Shown: piece after piece, positions 43,297 to 51,763 of the stretch | Layout: every line of letters starts with the position of its first letter | Position numbering within the stretch: the stretch's first letter is position 1 | Source of the DNA: Arthrobacter russicus | GTDB taxonomy: Bacteria; Actinomycetota; Actinomycetes; Actinomycetales; Micrococcaceae | Length of the DNA stretch: 64,000 nucleotides | NCBI RefSeq assembly: GCF_031454135.1 | Contig: NZ_JAVDQF010000001.1 | Coordinates: 1,488,001 to 1,552,000, forward strand | Reading direction: 5' to 3' | Translations under genes and position numbers: made by a program | Notes under the pieces: model-generated | Told to the model about the DNA's origin: nothing | Database searches by the model: none | Seen by the model: only the letters and a program-made list of their open reading frames with translations

Positions 43297-44250
43297 ATGG
43301 ACACACCGAACCGCATAGTCACCGATTCCACCATGCCCGCCCGGCTGTTCAGCCGGCGCAGCGGCCTGCTCGCCGGGCTGGGCCTGCTCGGCACTGCCGC
43401 ACTCTCCGGATGCAGCCCGCAGCCACTGGCTACCGGCGCCTCGGCGTCGATCAGCCCCGGCATCTGGTCCGGCAAGCTGGCCGAGTTGGAACAAGACCTC
43501 GGCGTCGCCTTGAGCGTATGCGCATTCGCCAAAGGCGGGAGCACGCTCGGCTACCGCGCCGAAGAACCGTTCGCCATGTGCTCGACGTTCAAAACGATCC
43601 TGGTCGCCGCACTGATCGACAAGTACGCGCACTCCGAAGGCTATTGGGAGACCGAGGTGCCAGTCGATCCGGCGAAACTGCTCGACTATGCGCCGATTGC
43701 GAAAAAGTTCGCCGGCCGCAGCATGACCATCACCCAGCTGTGCGACGCCACCGCACGGTACAGCGACAACACCACGGCGAACCTGTTGATCGAGCAGCTC
43801 GGCGGAACCTCAGCCGTCACCGCCTTCGCCGCGGCAAAGGGCGCCCCGAACACCCGTTTGGACCGCATCGAACCGGAGATGAGCGAGGCCAAACCAGGCG
43901 ATGACCGGGATACTTCGACCGCCAAAGACCTCGCTGGAATCTACAACTCGCTGCTCTTGGGCAACGGGCTCGATCTCACCGGCCAAGCCATGCTGCGTTC
44001 CTGGATGCTGCGCAACACCACGTCCGCACAGAAGATGCGTGCCGCGATCCCGAAGGACGCCGAGTTGGCGGACAAGACCGGCTCCGGCGGCTATGGCGCC
44101 ATGAACGACGTCGGCGTCATCTTCCGGAAGGGCAAACCGCCGGTCACGCTGGCGATCTTAAGCCGGGGCGTCAACGCCGCTCCGGACACCGATGGGAATG
44201 CGGAGGCGATCGTCAAGGCGACCGAGGTGACCCTCACCGCGCTCGGCTGA
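43297..44250 (+). CDS. bla: Class A beta-lactamase lipoprotein
   Basis: 317 residues. The twin-arginine region SRRSGLLAGLGLLG and lipobox LSGC predict Tat export and lipid anchoring. Class A motifs: S70-x-x-K73 in CSTFK, SDN130 in YSDNTTANLL, E166 in RIEPEMSEAKPGDDRDTST and K234-T-G in ADKTGSGGYG. Position 170 is serine in EPEMSEA where most class A enzymes have asparagine (EPELNEA). This residue positions the deacylation water and might slow or shift activity. Expression is probably under the divergent LysR gene. Confidence 0.93.
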   Translation: MDTPNRIVTDSTMPARLFSRRSGLLAGLGLLGTAALSGCSPQPLATGASASISPGIWSGKLAELEQDLGVALSVCAFAKGGSTLGYRAEEPFAMCSTFKTILVAALIDKYAHSEGYWETEVPVDPAKLLDYAPIAKKFAGRSMTITQLCDATARYSDNTTANLLIEQLGGTSAVTAFAAAKGAPNTRLDRIEPEMSEAKPGDDRDTSTAKDLAGIYNSLLLGNGLDLTGQAMLRSWMLRNTTSAQKMRAAIPKDAELADKTGSGGYGAMNDVGVIFRKGKPPVTLAILSRGVNAAPDTDGNAEAIVKATEVTLTALG

Positions 44251-44251
44251 G

Positions 44252-44269
44252 CCGGCCGGTTGCGGCCGG
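44252..44269. terminator. Short GC-rich hairpin after the beta-lactamase gene
   Basis: CCGGCCG-GTTG-CGGCCGG is a perfect 7-bp stem 1 bp after the bla stop and 19 bp before the stop of the convergent XRE-cupin gene. Confidence 0.5.
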
Positions 44270-44288
44270 TCAAGCCGGGGCGTCGGGT

Positions 44289-44864
44289 TCAGCGCGAGGC
44301 TGCCGGGGCCAGGATCCAGAGCACCCGAACCGGCTTGGCCGAGTGGTTGGTCCAGGAATGCGGCTCGTGGCCCGGGAAGGAGAGCGTGTCGCCGCTGCGC
44401 AGATCGTAGCTGTCGTTGCTGAACCGCAGGGTCAGCTCGCCTTCGATGATGTGCAGCACGTCGACCTCGCAGTCGACCGTGTACAGCTCGTCCTCGCCTT
44501 TGCCATACGGCTCGATTTCGGCGTGCAGCACCTGCAACCGGCGCTCGGAACGTTCGGTCAGCAGCCGCTCCACGATGCCGACGCCGCCGAGCGAGACCTT
44601 GGGCGCTTCACCGGCCCGGACCAGATGCGTGCTGGGCACGGTGAACAAATCGCCGATCGAGATCGACAGCACCTGGCACAGGACCAGCAACGAAGCAACC
44701 GACGGCGAGGTCAGATCCCGTTCGACCCGGCTCAGGAAGCCTTTGGTCAGGCCGCTCGCCTCAGCGACCTGTTCAATCGTGAAACGCTGCGCTTGGCGGG
44801 CGGCCCGGATCCGTGAGCCGATCTGCACCGGGCCCGCGTTCGGCTCCACTGGCAATGCCTTCAT
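44289..44864 (-). CDS. XRE-family regulator with C-terminal cupin domain
   Basis: 191 residues. Helix-turn-helix at about 16-70 (IGSRIRAARQAQRFTIEQVAEASGLTKGFLSRVERD), then a cupin_2 domain at about 110-188 with VLHIIEGELTLRF and LSFPGHEPHSWTN. These regulators bind small effectors; PuuR is the best-known case for polyamine use. It is divergent from an SSS symporter, which it probably controls. A polyamine or related amine ligand would connect to the agmatinase locus, but this is only a guess. Confidence 0.9.
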   Translation of the reverse strand: MKALPVEPNAGPVQIGSRIRAARQAQRFTIEQVAEASGLTKGFLSRVERDLTSPSVASLLVLCQVLSISIGDLFTVPSTHLVRAGEAPKVSLGGVGIVERLLTERSERRLQVLHAEIEPYGKGEDELYTVDCEVDVLHIIEGELTLRFSNDSYDLRSGDTLSFPGHEPHSWTNHSAKPVRVLWILAPAASR

Positions 44865-45039
44865 CGCGTCGTCCCTCCGTTGTCTTTGGTACCGTCCAGT
44901 CTGCGTCCACTACACTCGAAGCATCCTACGGCGCGCGTAACGTTTGACTGTAAGCCGGATCACACAATAGCCTACCAAGCAACATTAGTTTTCTATCAGG
45001 CAATTTCATTGCTGCTTGATCACTTCGCTAGGGGCCCGC

Positions 45040-46587
45040 ATGGACGCGCAGAACATCGTCAACATCGCCATTGTGGTCGCGTACTTGCTGGGCATGCTGT
45101 TGTTCGGCTTCTGGGGTAAAAGCCGCACCAAGAACAACGCCGACTTCCTGGTCGCTGGCCGCCGCCTGGGTCCGCTGCTCTACACCGGGACCATGGCCGC
45201 CGTCGTGCTCGGCGGCGCATCCACCGTGGGCGGCGTGGGCCTGGGTTACAGCAAGGGCATCTCCGGCCTCTGGCTGGTGGTCGCGATCGGCGTCGGCGTG
45301 CTGCTGCTCAGCCTGGCATTCGCCGGAACCATCCAGAAACTGAAGATCTACACGGTCTCCCAAATGCTGAGCCTGCGCTACGGGCACAAGGCCACCCAAA
45401 CCTCCTCGATCGTGATGCTGGCCTACACCCTGATGCTCTGCGCCACCTCGACCAGCGCCTACGCCACGGTCTTCGTGGTGCTCTTCGGTTGGGAGCGCTG
45501 GGCCGCGATCGCGGTCGGCGGCGCGATCGTGCTGGTCTATTCGACCATCGGCGGCATGTGGTCGATCACCCTCGCCGACATGGCGCAATTCGTGATCAAG
45601 ACGCTCGGCGTTTTCGGCCTGATGCTGCCCTTCGCCCTGTCCGCGGCCAACCAGCAGGGCGGCTTCGATTCGATCCGGGACCGGGTCAAGGAGAGCTTCT
45701 TCCAACTCGACGGCATCGGCGTGCAGACCATCATCACCTATTTCGTGGTCTACACGCTCGGCCTGCTGATCGGCCAGGACATCTGGCAGCGTGTGTTCAC
45801 CGCGAAATCGCCCGCCGTCGCCCGCTGGGGCGGCACCACCGCGGGCATCTACTGCATCCTGTACGGCGTGGCCGGCGCGCTGATCGGCATGGCCGCCCGG
45901 GTGGCCCTGCCGGACATCGACATCGCAGCCGGCGGCAAGGACGCGGTCTACGCCGAGGTTGCCTCCAACTTGTTGCCGATCGGGCTGGGCGGGCTGGTCC
46001 TTGCCGCCGCCGTGGCCGCCATGATGTCCACCGCCTCCGGTGCACTCATCGCGGCCGCCACCGTGGCCCGGGCCGATGTGCTGCCCTTCGTGGCCAGCTG
46101 GTTCGGCAAGCGGGTCACTACCGAAGATTCAGCCAATCCCGAGCACGACGTCCGGGCGAACCGGTTCTGGGTGCTGGGCCTGGGCGTGCTCGCGATCGTG
46201 ATCGCAGTTCTGGTCAAGGACGTGGTCTCCGCCTTGACCATCGCCTACGACATCCTGGTCGGCGGGCTGCTCGTGGCGATCATCGGCGGCCTGGCCTGGA
46301 AGCGCGGCACCGGAGTGGCTGCCGCCGCCTCGATGGCGGTGGGAGCCGTGGTGACCATCGTGCTGCTGGTGCTCTTCGCCACCGGTGCGATCCCCAGCGA
46401 GGACGGCATCTACGCAAATGAGCCGATCTACTTCGGCCTGGGCGCTTCGCTGCTGGTCTACATCGTGGTCTCTTTGGCCACGCCACGCACCCCGGAACCG
46501 GTGATCCGGGCCTGGAATCTGCGCTTGGAGGGCGCGGTCGCCAAACCGGAAGCCGTCGCCGCGACGACCGGGAAAAACCCGGCGTAA
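45040..46587 (+). CDS. SSS-family sodium:solute symporter
   Basis: 515 residues from ATG 45040, behind TAGGGG; a TTG 24 bases upstream is less likely. About thirteen membrane helices. SSS hallmarks are LVAGRRLGPLLYTGTMAAVVLGGASTVGG, YTVSQMLSLRYG, the helix-5 stretch GGMWSITLADMAQF and AAVAAMMSTASGALIAAATV with the Na2-site serines. The substrate is undetermined; the divergent XRE-cupin regulator hints at an amine or amino acid. Confidence 0.9.
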   Translation: MDAQNIVNIAIVVAYLLGMLLFGFWGKSRTKNNADFLVAGRRLGPLLYTGTMAAVVLGGASTVGGVGLGYSKGISGLWLVVAIGVGVLLLSLAFAGTIQKLKIYTVSQMLSLRYGHKATQTSSIVMLAYTLMLCATSTSAYATVFVVLFGWERWAAIAVGGAIVLVYSTIGGMWSITLADMAQFVIKTLGVFGLMLPFALSAANQQGGFDSIRDRVKESFFQLDGIGVQTIITYFVVYTLGLLIGQDIWQRVFTAKSPAVARWGGTTAGIYCILYGVAGALIGMAARVALPDIDIAAGGKDAVYAEVASNLLPIGLGGLVLAAAVAAMMSTASGALIAAATVARADVLPFVASWFGKRVTTEDSANPEHDVRANRFWVLGLGVLAIVIAVLVKDVVSALTIAYDILVGGLLVAIIGGLAWKRGTGVAAAASMAVGAVVTIVLLVLFATGAIPSEDGIYANEPIYFGLGASLLVYIVVSLATPRTPEPVIRAWNLRLEGAVAKPEAVAATTGKNPA

Positions 46588-46592
46588 TATTG

Positions 46593-46606
46593 CGCGCTGC
46601 AGCGCG
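46593..46606 (+). terminator. Short palindrome after the symporter gene
   Basis: CGCGCTGCAGCGCG is a 14-bp perfect palindrome 6 bp after the stop codon. It gives a 5-bp stem with a TGCA loop and no T tract, so it is a weak terminator at best. Confidence 0.25.
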
Positions 46607-46777
46607 GCGCGGGTCTAAGGTGAAAGTGCTTCATGAGATGCGGTCGTCCTGCCCGGCAGGCAAAGCTCCGACTGGCCGCACGCCAACCCCATGTTCAAGG
46701 GTGGCTCGGATGACGAAGCGACCCGGCGGGCCGCGAGACAAACCCGGCGGGTAAGAGCACCTCCGAAAGGCACGCCG

Positions 46778-47062
46778 GTGTCTGGTTTCCGCGTCGTCCT
46801 CCCCGCCGTCGAGGTCAATCTCGGCACCGTCGCGTTCCTGCACGACGGCGAATGGCGCAGTTTCTGGGTCGCCGAACCGGCGGCGCTGCTCAGCGCGCTG
46901 GCCAATCCGGTGCAGCCGAGCCGCTGGCATCCGGAGCAATCGACGCTCACGGTCACGGTCGCTAGGACCGGGTGCCGGGCGGGCGAAGAACGGGTTTTCC
47001 CGCTCTGCGGCGAAGCCCCCGAGCTGAGCACGGTTTCGGATAGCCGCTCGCACTTCGGATAG
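46778..47062 (+). CDS. Hypothetical 94-residue protein
   Basis: GTG 46778 stands 7 bases after GAAAGG. The frame has strong third-position GC, as in real genes here. The product (VSGFRVVLPAVEVNLGTVAF to DSRSHFG) looks like a small beta-rich cytosolic domain with WRSFWVAEPAALLSAL and a Cys pair (GCRAGEERVFPLCG). No family is recognised. Upstream in-frame codons lack a ribosome site. It stands alone between the symporter and the ferritin-like gene. Confidence 0.6.
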   Translation: MSGFRVVLPAVEVNLGTVAFLHDGEWRSFWVAEPAALLSALANPVQPSRWHPEQSTLTVTVARTGCRAGEERVFPLCGEAPELSTVSDSRSHFG

Positions 47063-47225
47063 CCTGCTGCGCGACAAAGCGCTAGCCAAATGTCAGGTCG
47101 CTATCTGGAAGCCCCGGCAGCAGGTCCAACCGAGGTTGAGGCACGCCGAAGCTTGCGGCTGAGGAATCCCAGCCGATTCTCCCGGCCGATAACGGCTAAA
47201 GTGAGGGCTGACCCGAGGAGAGAAC

Positions 47226-48353
47226 GTGTCTGCACACCCAGCCCAACCCAGCCCCGGACCAGCAGCCGAGCCGGAACCCACTCCGGCCCAAATCCGCCGC
47301 TGGCAGACCTACCTGGCCGACGAGCGGGCCGAAGCCGCGGTCTACCGGGCGCTGGCCACCAAACGCGAAGGCGAAGAACGGGACATCCTGCTGGCCCTCG
47401 CCGAAGCGGAAAAACGCCATGAAGCGCATTGGCTCCGGCTTCTCGGCGAGCACGCCGGAAAAACCCGCAAGGCATCGCTGAACAGCCGGATGCTGGGGTT
47501 CCTGGCCCGGCACCTCGGCTCGGTCTTCGTGCTCGCCCTGGCGCAACGTTCCGAATCGCATTCGCCGTACTCGAAGGACTTGGACGCGACCGCGACCATG
47601 GCCGCCGACGAGGCCATCCACGAAGAAGTGGTCCGCGGTCTGGCGACCCGTGGCCGCAATCGCCTGTCCGGCACTTTCCGGGCCGCCGTCTTCGGCGCCA
47701 ATGACGGCCTGGTCAGCAATCTCTCCCTCGTGATGGGCATGGCCGGAGCCGGGGTCGAAACCCATCTGGTGCTGCTGTCCGGCATTGCCGGGCTGCTGGC
47801 CGGTGCGCTCTCCATGGGAGCCGGCGAATACGTCTCGGTCCGCTCGCAACGCGAGCTGCTCGACGCTTCACGGCCGACCCGGATCACGCTGACTGCGGCC
47901 AAGGCACTGGACATCAACGCCAATGAACTGGTCTTGGTCTACCGGGCCCGCGGGATGAGCCAGGCCGAAGCCGAGCACCGTGCGGCCGAACGGATGGGCA
48001 CCTTCGATTGCGATTGCAATCCGAGTTTCTCACTGCAGCCCGACGACGAGTCGGAAGCGCCCGCCCACGAAACCATCGGCACCGCGTTCGGTGCCGCGTC
48101 GTCGAGCTTCTGTTTCTTCGCCTCCGGAGCGATCATCCCGGTTCTGCCGTACATCTTCGGGTTGAGCGGCTTCACCGCGATCATCGTCTCGGCGGTCTTG
48201 GTCGGCCTGGCATTGTTGGCCACCGGCGCCGTCGTCGGCCTGCTCTCCGGTGCACCGCCGCTGGCCCGTGGGTTGCGCCAGCTGCTGATCGGGTACAGCG
48301 CGGCGGTCGCGACGTACCTCCTGGGGCTGCTGTTCGGCACGGTGACCGGATAG
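47226..48353 (+). CDS. Ferritin-like/VIT1 fusion, MbfA-type iron exporter
   Basis: 375 residues, GTG start after GAGGAGA. The N-terminal rubrerythrin-like four-helix domain (about 20-150) carries diiron-type glutamates and histidines (YLADERAEAAVYRAL, EAEKRHEAHW, DEAIHEEVVRG). The C-terminal VIT1/CCC1 domain (about 155-375) has FGANDGLVSNLSLVMGMAGAG, MGAGEYVSVRSQRELL and three further helices. MbfA proteins export iron and limit oxidative stress. An N-terminal Pro-rich tail of about 20 residues is extra. Confidence 0.88.
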   Translation: MSAHPAQPSPGPAAEPEPTPAQIRRWQTYLADERAEAAVYRALATKREGEERDILLALAEAEKRHEAHWLRLLGEHAGKTRKASLNSRMLGFLARHLGSVFVLALAQRSESHSPYSKDLDATATMAADEAIHEEVVRGLATRGRNRLSGTFRAAVFGANDGLVSNLSLVMGMAGAGVETHLVLLSGIAGLLAGALSMGAGEYVSVRSQRELLDASRPTRITLTAAKALDINANELVLVYRARGMSQAEAEHRAAERMGTFDCDCNPSFSLQPDDESEAPAHETIGTAFGAASSSFCFFASGAIIPVLPYIFGLSGFTAIIVSAVLVGLALLATGAVVGLLSGAPPLARGLRQLLIGYSAAVATYLLGLLFGTVTG

Positions 48354-48375
48354 CCGCGGTGCGGCCCGGCTGGAT

Positions 48376-48819
48376 TCAGTCGGCCGGGCTGAAGTGCGCT
48401 GCCAGGTTCTCCAGGGTGCGTTCGATGTTCGCCGGGTTGCGCCGGGTGAACCCGGTGATCCGCAAGCCCAGCCGGCCCCGCATCCGGTGGGCATCCCATT
48501 CTTCGGTCACCAGGGTGCCGCCGTCGGCCGGTTCCAGGATGTAACGCCAGACGTGGCCGTAGAAATGCCGCCAGCCCAAGCGTCGCCCCTCTTCGAACTC
48601 GACCACGTAGTTCATGATTTTGTAGGGTGCGCCGATTTTCATGTCCATGCCGAACTTCGCGCCCGCGCTGAGCCGCTCCGGCCCGTTGGGCTGGACCCCG
48701 GTCACGGTATCCGAGCCGTCGATCAGCGGGTGCATCGCCGGGGTCGCCAGCAGTTCGAAAATCTGTTCCGGCGGCGCCGGGACGAATCGGGTGCGCGAGA
48801 TGAAATACGGATCAGCCAT
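48376..48819 (-). CDS. SRPBCC-family (polyketide cyclase/START-like) protein
   Basis: 147 residues, single domain with the helix-grip pattern: FISRTRFVPAPPEQIFELLATPAMHPLIDGSDTV at the start, YVVEFEEGRRLGWRHF in the middle and a long C-terminal helix (RRNPANIERTLENLAAHF). It has no signal peptide. Members bind hydrophobic ligands; nothing here fixes the ligand. Its stop region forms part of a hairpin (GCCCGGC...GCCGGGC) shared with the convergent MbfA-type gene. Confidence 0.8.
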   Translation of the reverse strand: MADPYFISRTRFVPAPPEQIFELLATPAMHPLIDGSDTVTGVQPNGPERLSAGAKFGMDMKIGAPYKIMNYVVEFEEGRRLGWRHFYGHVWRYILEPADGGTLVTEEWDAHRMRGRLGLRITGFTRRNPANIERTLENLAAHFSPAD

Positions 48820-48836
48820 GGCCGAAGCTTACCGGT

Positions 48837-50834
48837 TCAATCTGCTGGCCCGCCCGGTGCTGCGCGGCTGGCCAGATAATGCGCCGCCGCTTCCTGGATC
48901 CGGCGTTCCTGCTGCAACCGTTCCTGGAGTTCGCGGAGCTCGTGCGCCGCCTGGGATTGGGCTGCCGCCAAGCGCTGCTGTTCGCCGGCGATCATCTGGA
49001 CCTCGGCCATCGCACTGCTCAGTTGGAGCTGCTGTTCGGCCAGCAGCCGCTGCGTCTGCGCCATCAGCTCAGCCGGAGTGCGCTCCGCCGTCGTGGCGGT
49101 CAGCAATCCCGGGGCCGGCAGCGGACGCGCAACTCCGGCTTCCCCGGAACGGCCGGGCAGCTGGGCCGGTGCAGCATTCACCCCTGAGTTGAGCACCTCG
49201 GCGAACTCGCGGTCGATGTCGTCCTGCTGGTTCGGGAGCTGCGGATCGTCCTGTAGTTCCACGGTCCGGCGCAGGGCGCGCTCTTTGATGAACAGCACGG
49301 AAATCAACGCGGCCACCGCGATGATCGCCGAGATCGTGAAAATCAGCGACGTGGCATCGCCGTAGGCGGCTCGGATGACCTCGCGGATCGGGGCCGGCAG
49401 GTCCACCAGATCGAGATTGCCGCCGGATTGCTGCGCCGAGGCGGGGACCCCGAGCTTGCTCAGTCCGTCGCTGGACAAACTGCTGACCCGGTTGGCCAGA
49501 ACCGCACCGAGCACCGAGACCCCGACGGCGCCGCCGAAGGACCGGAAGAACGCCACCGAAGAACTCGCCGAACCGATGTCTTCGGCCCGCACCGTGTTCT
49601 GCACCGCCAGGACCAGATTCTGCAGCATCAGCCCCAGGCCCAGGCCGACAATGAAGATGAAGATCCCAACCAAGGTCAGATCCGTGGTGTGGTCGATGGT
49701 CCCGGCCAGGCCCAGTCCGCCGATCAGCAGCACGCCCCCGCTGACCAGGAACCGCTTCCATTTGCCGAAGCGGCTGATCAACTGGCCGGAAACCACCGAG
49801 CCGATCAGGTTCCCGCCGATCAACGGGAGCATGAGCAAGCCTGCCTCAGTGGGCGTCGCACCGCGGGAAATCTGGAAGTACTGGCCCAGGAACGTGGACG
49901 AACCGAACATCGCAACACCGACGGCGACCGAGGCCGCGATGGCCAATGCGGTGGTGCGCTGGGTGACGATCTTGAGCGGGATGATCGGCTGGCTGACCTT
50001 GGACTCGACGAAGAGCATCACGACCAGGAGCAGCACTCCCCCACCGGCCATCAAGGCGCTCTGCCACGACCACCAGTCGTAGTATCCGGCCTTGCCGGCG
50101 AAGGAGATCCAGATCAGGATCAGCGAGACGCCAGCGGTCAGCAGGATCGAACCGGCCCAGTCGATCTTCGCCGCCCGACGCACGTGCACCAGCTTGAGCG
50201 TCTTCTGCAACAGGACCAAGGCGATCACGGCAAGCGGCACGCAGATGTAGAAGGTCCAGCGCCAACCGAGCGTGCTGTCCACGATGAACCCGCCCAGCAG
50301 CGGCCCGCCTGCCGTGCCCACCGCCATCACGGCGCCCATGTAGCCCGAGTACCGGCCACGCTCCCGGGGCGCGATCATGGTGCCGATGATCGCCTGGGCC
50401 AGTGCGGTCAATCCGCCCAGGGCCACGCCTTGGACCACCCGGGCGGCGAGCAGCATCGGGATGCTCTGGCTCAGTCCGGCCAGCACGGATCCGACGACGA
50501 AGATCACGATGCTCAGCTGCACCAGGAGCTTCTTGTTGAACAAGTCGGCCAGCTTGCCCCAAATCGGGGTGGTGGCCGCGTTGGCCAGAAGCGCCGCAGT
50601 GACCACCCAGGCGAAATCGGTCTGCGTGCCCTTCAAATCGGACATGATGGTGGGCAAAGCATTGGCCACGATCGTGCTGCTCAAAATCGCCGTGAAGAAC
50701 GCGGCCAGCAAACCGGTCAATGCTTCCATGATCTGGCGGTGCGTCATCTGCGCCGAGTCGGCCGGCGCCGCCTGGCCCGCTTTCGGAAGAATCCCGACGG
50801 ACGCCGGCGCGGCCTCCGCTGAATGGTTCGCCAC
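48837..50834 (-). CDS. DHA2-family (EmrB/QacA) MFS drug exporter with coiled-coil tail
   Basis: 665 residues from GTG 50834, behind TAGGAG. Fourteen membrane helices; motif A-like GKLADLFNKKLLVQLS and motif C-like GSVLAGLSQSIPML are recognisable, with AILSSTIVANALPTIMSDL in helix 1. The final about 140 residues are a long cytosolic tail ending in Gln/Glu/Ala-rich helices (LLAEQQLQLSSAMAEVQ, ELRELQERLQQERRIQ) predicted to form a coiled coil, which is unusual for the family. The MarR gene 10 bp upstream is in the same operon and probably represses it. Confidence 0.9.
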   Translation of the reverse strand: MANHSAEAAPASVGILPKAGQAAPADSAQMTHRQIMEALTGLLAAFFTAILSSTIVANALPTIMSDLKGTQTDFAWVVTAALLANAATTPIWGKLADLFNKKLLVQLSIVIFVVGSVLAGLSQSIPMLLAARVVQGVALGGLTALAQAIIGTMIAPRERGRYSGYMGAVMAVGTAGGPLLGGFIVDSTLGWRWTFYICVPLAVIALVLLQKTLKLVHVRRAAKIDWAGSILLTAGVSLILIWISFAGKAGYYDWWSWQSALMAGGGVLLLVVMLFVESKVSQPIIPLKIVTQRTTALAIAASVAVGVAMFGSSTFLGQYFQISRGATPTEAGLLMLPLIGGNLIGSVVSGQLISRFGKWKRFLVSGGVLLIGGLGLAGTIDHTTDLTLVGIFIFIVGLGLGLMLQNLVLAVQNTVRAEDIGSASSSVAFFRSFGGAVGVSVLGAVLANRVSSLSSDGLSKLGVPASAQQSGGNLDLVDLPAPIREVIRAAYGDATSLIFTISAIIAVAALISVLFIKERALRRTVELQDDPQLPNQQDDIDREFAEVLNSGVNAAPAQLPGRSGEAGVARPLPAPGLLTATTAERTPAELMAQTQRLLAEQQLQLSSAMAEVQMIAGEQQRLAAAQSQAAHELRELQERLQQERRIQEAAAHYLASRAAPGGPAD

Positions 50835-50844
50835 GTGACGGCTC

Positions 50845-51336
50845 CTAATCTGTGTGCATGGGGATCCCGCGGGCGGCCTTTCGAGCAGCCTTCGCGCGGA
50901 TTGAATGGTCAAAAGTCGAAGCAAGTTTTTCCAGCAACGAAGCGGCCTGGGCCGCTTCGTCTTCCGCCCAGCCGGCGAGCGCCTCGGCGATCACCGCGGC
51001 CCGGCGCGCCTGGGCGACGCCGAGTTCCTCCCGGCCGCGGCCCGAAAGCGTGATCAATTGCGCCCGTCCGTCGTCCGGATCAGGACGCCGCTCCACCAGG
51101 CCGACCGCGTGCAGGTCGGAAACTTGCCGACTCAGCACCGAGGCGCCGACGCCGAGTTGTTCGGCCAGATCCGATCCGCGGGCTTCGCCGGCTTCACTGA
51201 TCATCCGCAGTACCCCGATCAGCGCAATCCCTTGGTCCGCAGGTGTCACATGGGCTGCCGAGACGCAACGCACGGCCCGCTGGAAATCCACGATCCGGTT
51301 GACCAGGCGCTCCGCGGTTTCCGGTTCGACCGACAC
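50845..51336 (-). CDS. MarR-family regulator of the efflux pump
   Basis: 163 residues from GTG 51336, which follows GGAGGG by 4 bases; a TTG 12 bases upstream lies before the ribosome site. Winged helix core: GSDLAEQLGVGASVLSRQVSDLHAVGLVERRPDPDDGRAQ. It is followed by the DHA2 exporter. A TTGCTTAAGGCAA inverted repeat 20 bp upstream of the start is its likely operator, giving a drug-inducible autoregulated operon. Confidence 0.9.
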   Translation of the reverse strand: MSVEPETAERLVNRIVDFQRAVRCVSAAHVTPADQGIALIGVLRMISEAGEARGSDLAEQLGVGASVLSRQVSDLHAVGLVERRPDPDDGRAQLITLSGRGREELGVAQARRAAVIAEALAGWAEDEAAQAASLLEKLASTFDHSIRAKAARKAARGIPMHTD

Positions 51337-51356
51337 GCGACCCTCCAAATACTTGC

Positions 51357-51369
51357 TTGCTTAAGGCAA
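51357..51369 (-). promoter_or_regulatory. MarR operator candidate
   Basis: TTGC-TTAAG-GCAA, an inverted repeat with 4-bp perfect arms in an AT-rich stretch directly upstream of the MarR/MFS operon, fits the TTGC...GCAA pattern of many MarR sites. Confidence 0.5.
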
Positions 51370-51703
51370 CCATATCTTAATAAACATGCTTCGGTCAACT
51401 AAATATTCTACTGCCCGGCGCGGCCATTCCCCACAGCCTCCTGCGGCTCCGGCAACGCCGCGACCGGCAGCCGCGGGGATCCGGCCGGATCCCCGGCATC
51501 GCCAGCACGGGAGCCGCGAATTTCCCGCCAATCACCCGGCCGGCCCAAGTCCAGGCCTGGTTCGGCGCATTGGGCGTGATCCCAGCCAGAGCGCAGCCGA
51601 CCTCCCCGCTGCCGGCACCCGCTCCTCCCCGGACGGGCTCCGCCTTCCACAGGCTCAAAGCTATTGATTCGGTTCTCCGATTACGCTGCGACCATTTGTC
51701 ATC
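51370..51703. other. Intergenic stretch without a supported gene
   Basis: The 334 bp between the MarR operator and the GntR promoter contain short open frames on both strands, but none combines a ribosome site, good codon positions and a recognisable domain. A minus-strand stretch around 51440-51640 might be a worn-out coding remnant. No repeats or RNA structures stood out. Confidence 0.5.
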
Positions 51704-51737
51704 TTGTCCTGACAATAGGACTGCTTCTTGCTAGGCT
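51704..51737 (+). promoter_or_regulatory. Promoter and operator of the inositol GntR regulator
   Basis: CTGACA (-35, 51709-51714) and TAGGCT (-10, 51732-51737) are 17 bp apart. The palindrome TTGTCCTGACAA (51704-51715) covers the -35. The TGTCCTGACAA core recurs upstream of iolC, which suggests that the GntR protein represses itself and the catabolic operon through this motif. Confidence 0.6.
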
Positions 51738-51763
51738 CGGGAAGAACCCGCCAAGGAGGTCCC

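Noticed and set aside
46615-47031. 138-codon minus-strand frame opposite the 94-residue hypothetical gene
   Set aside because: The plus-strand frame has a well-spaced GAAAGG site and better third-position GC; the minus frame has neither.
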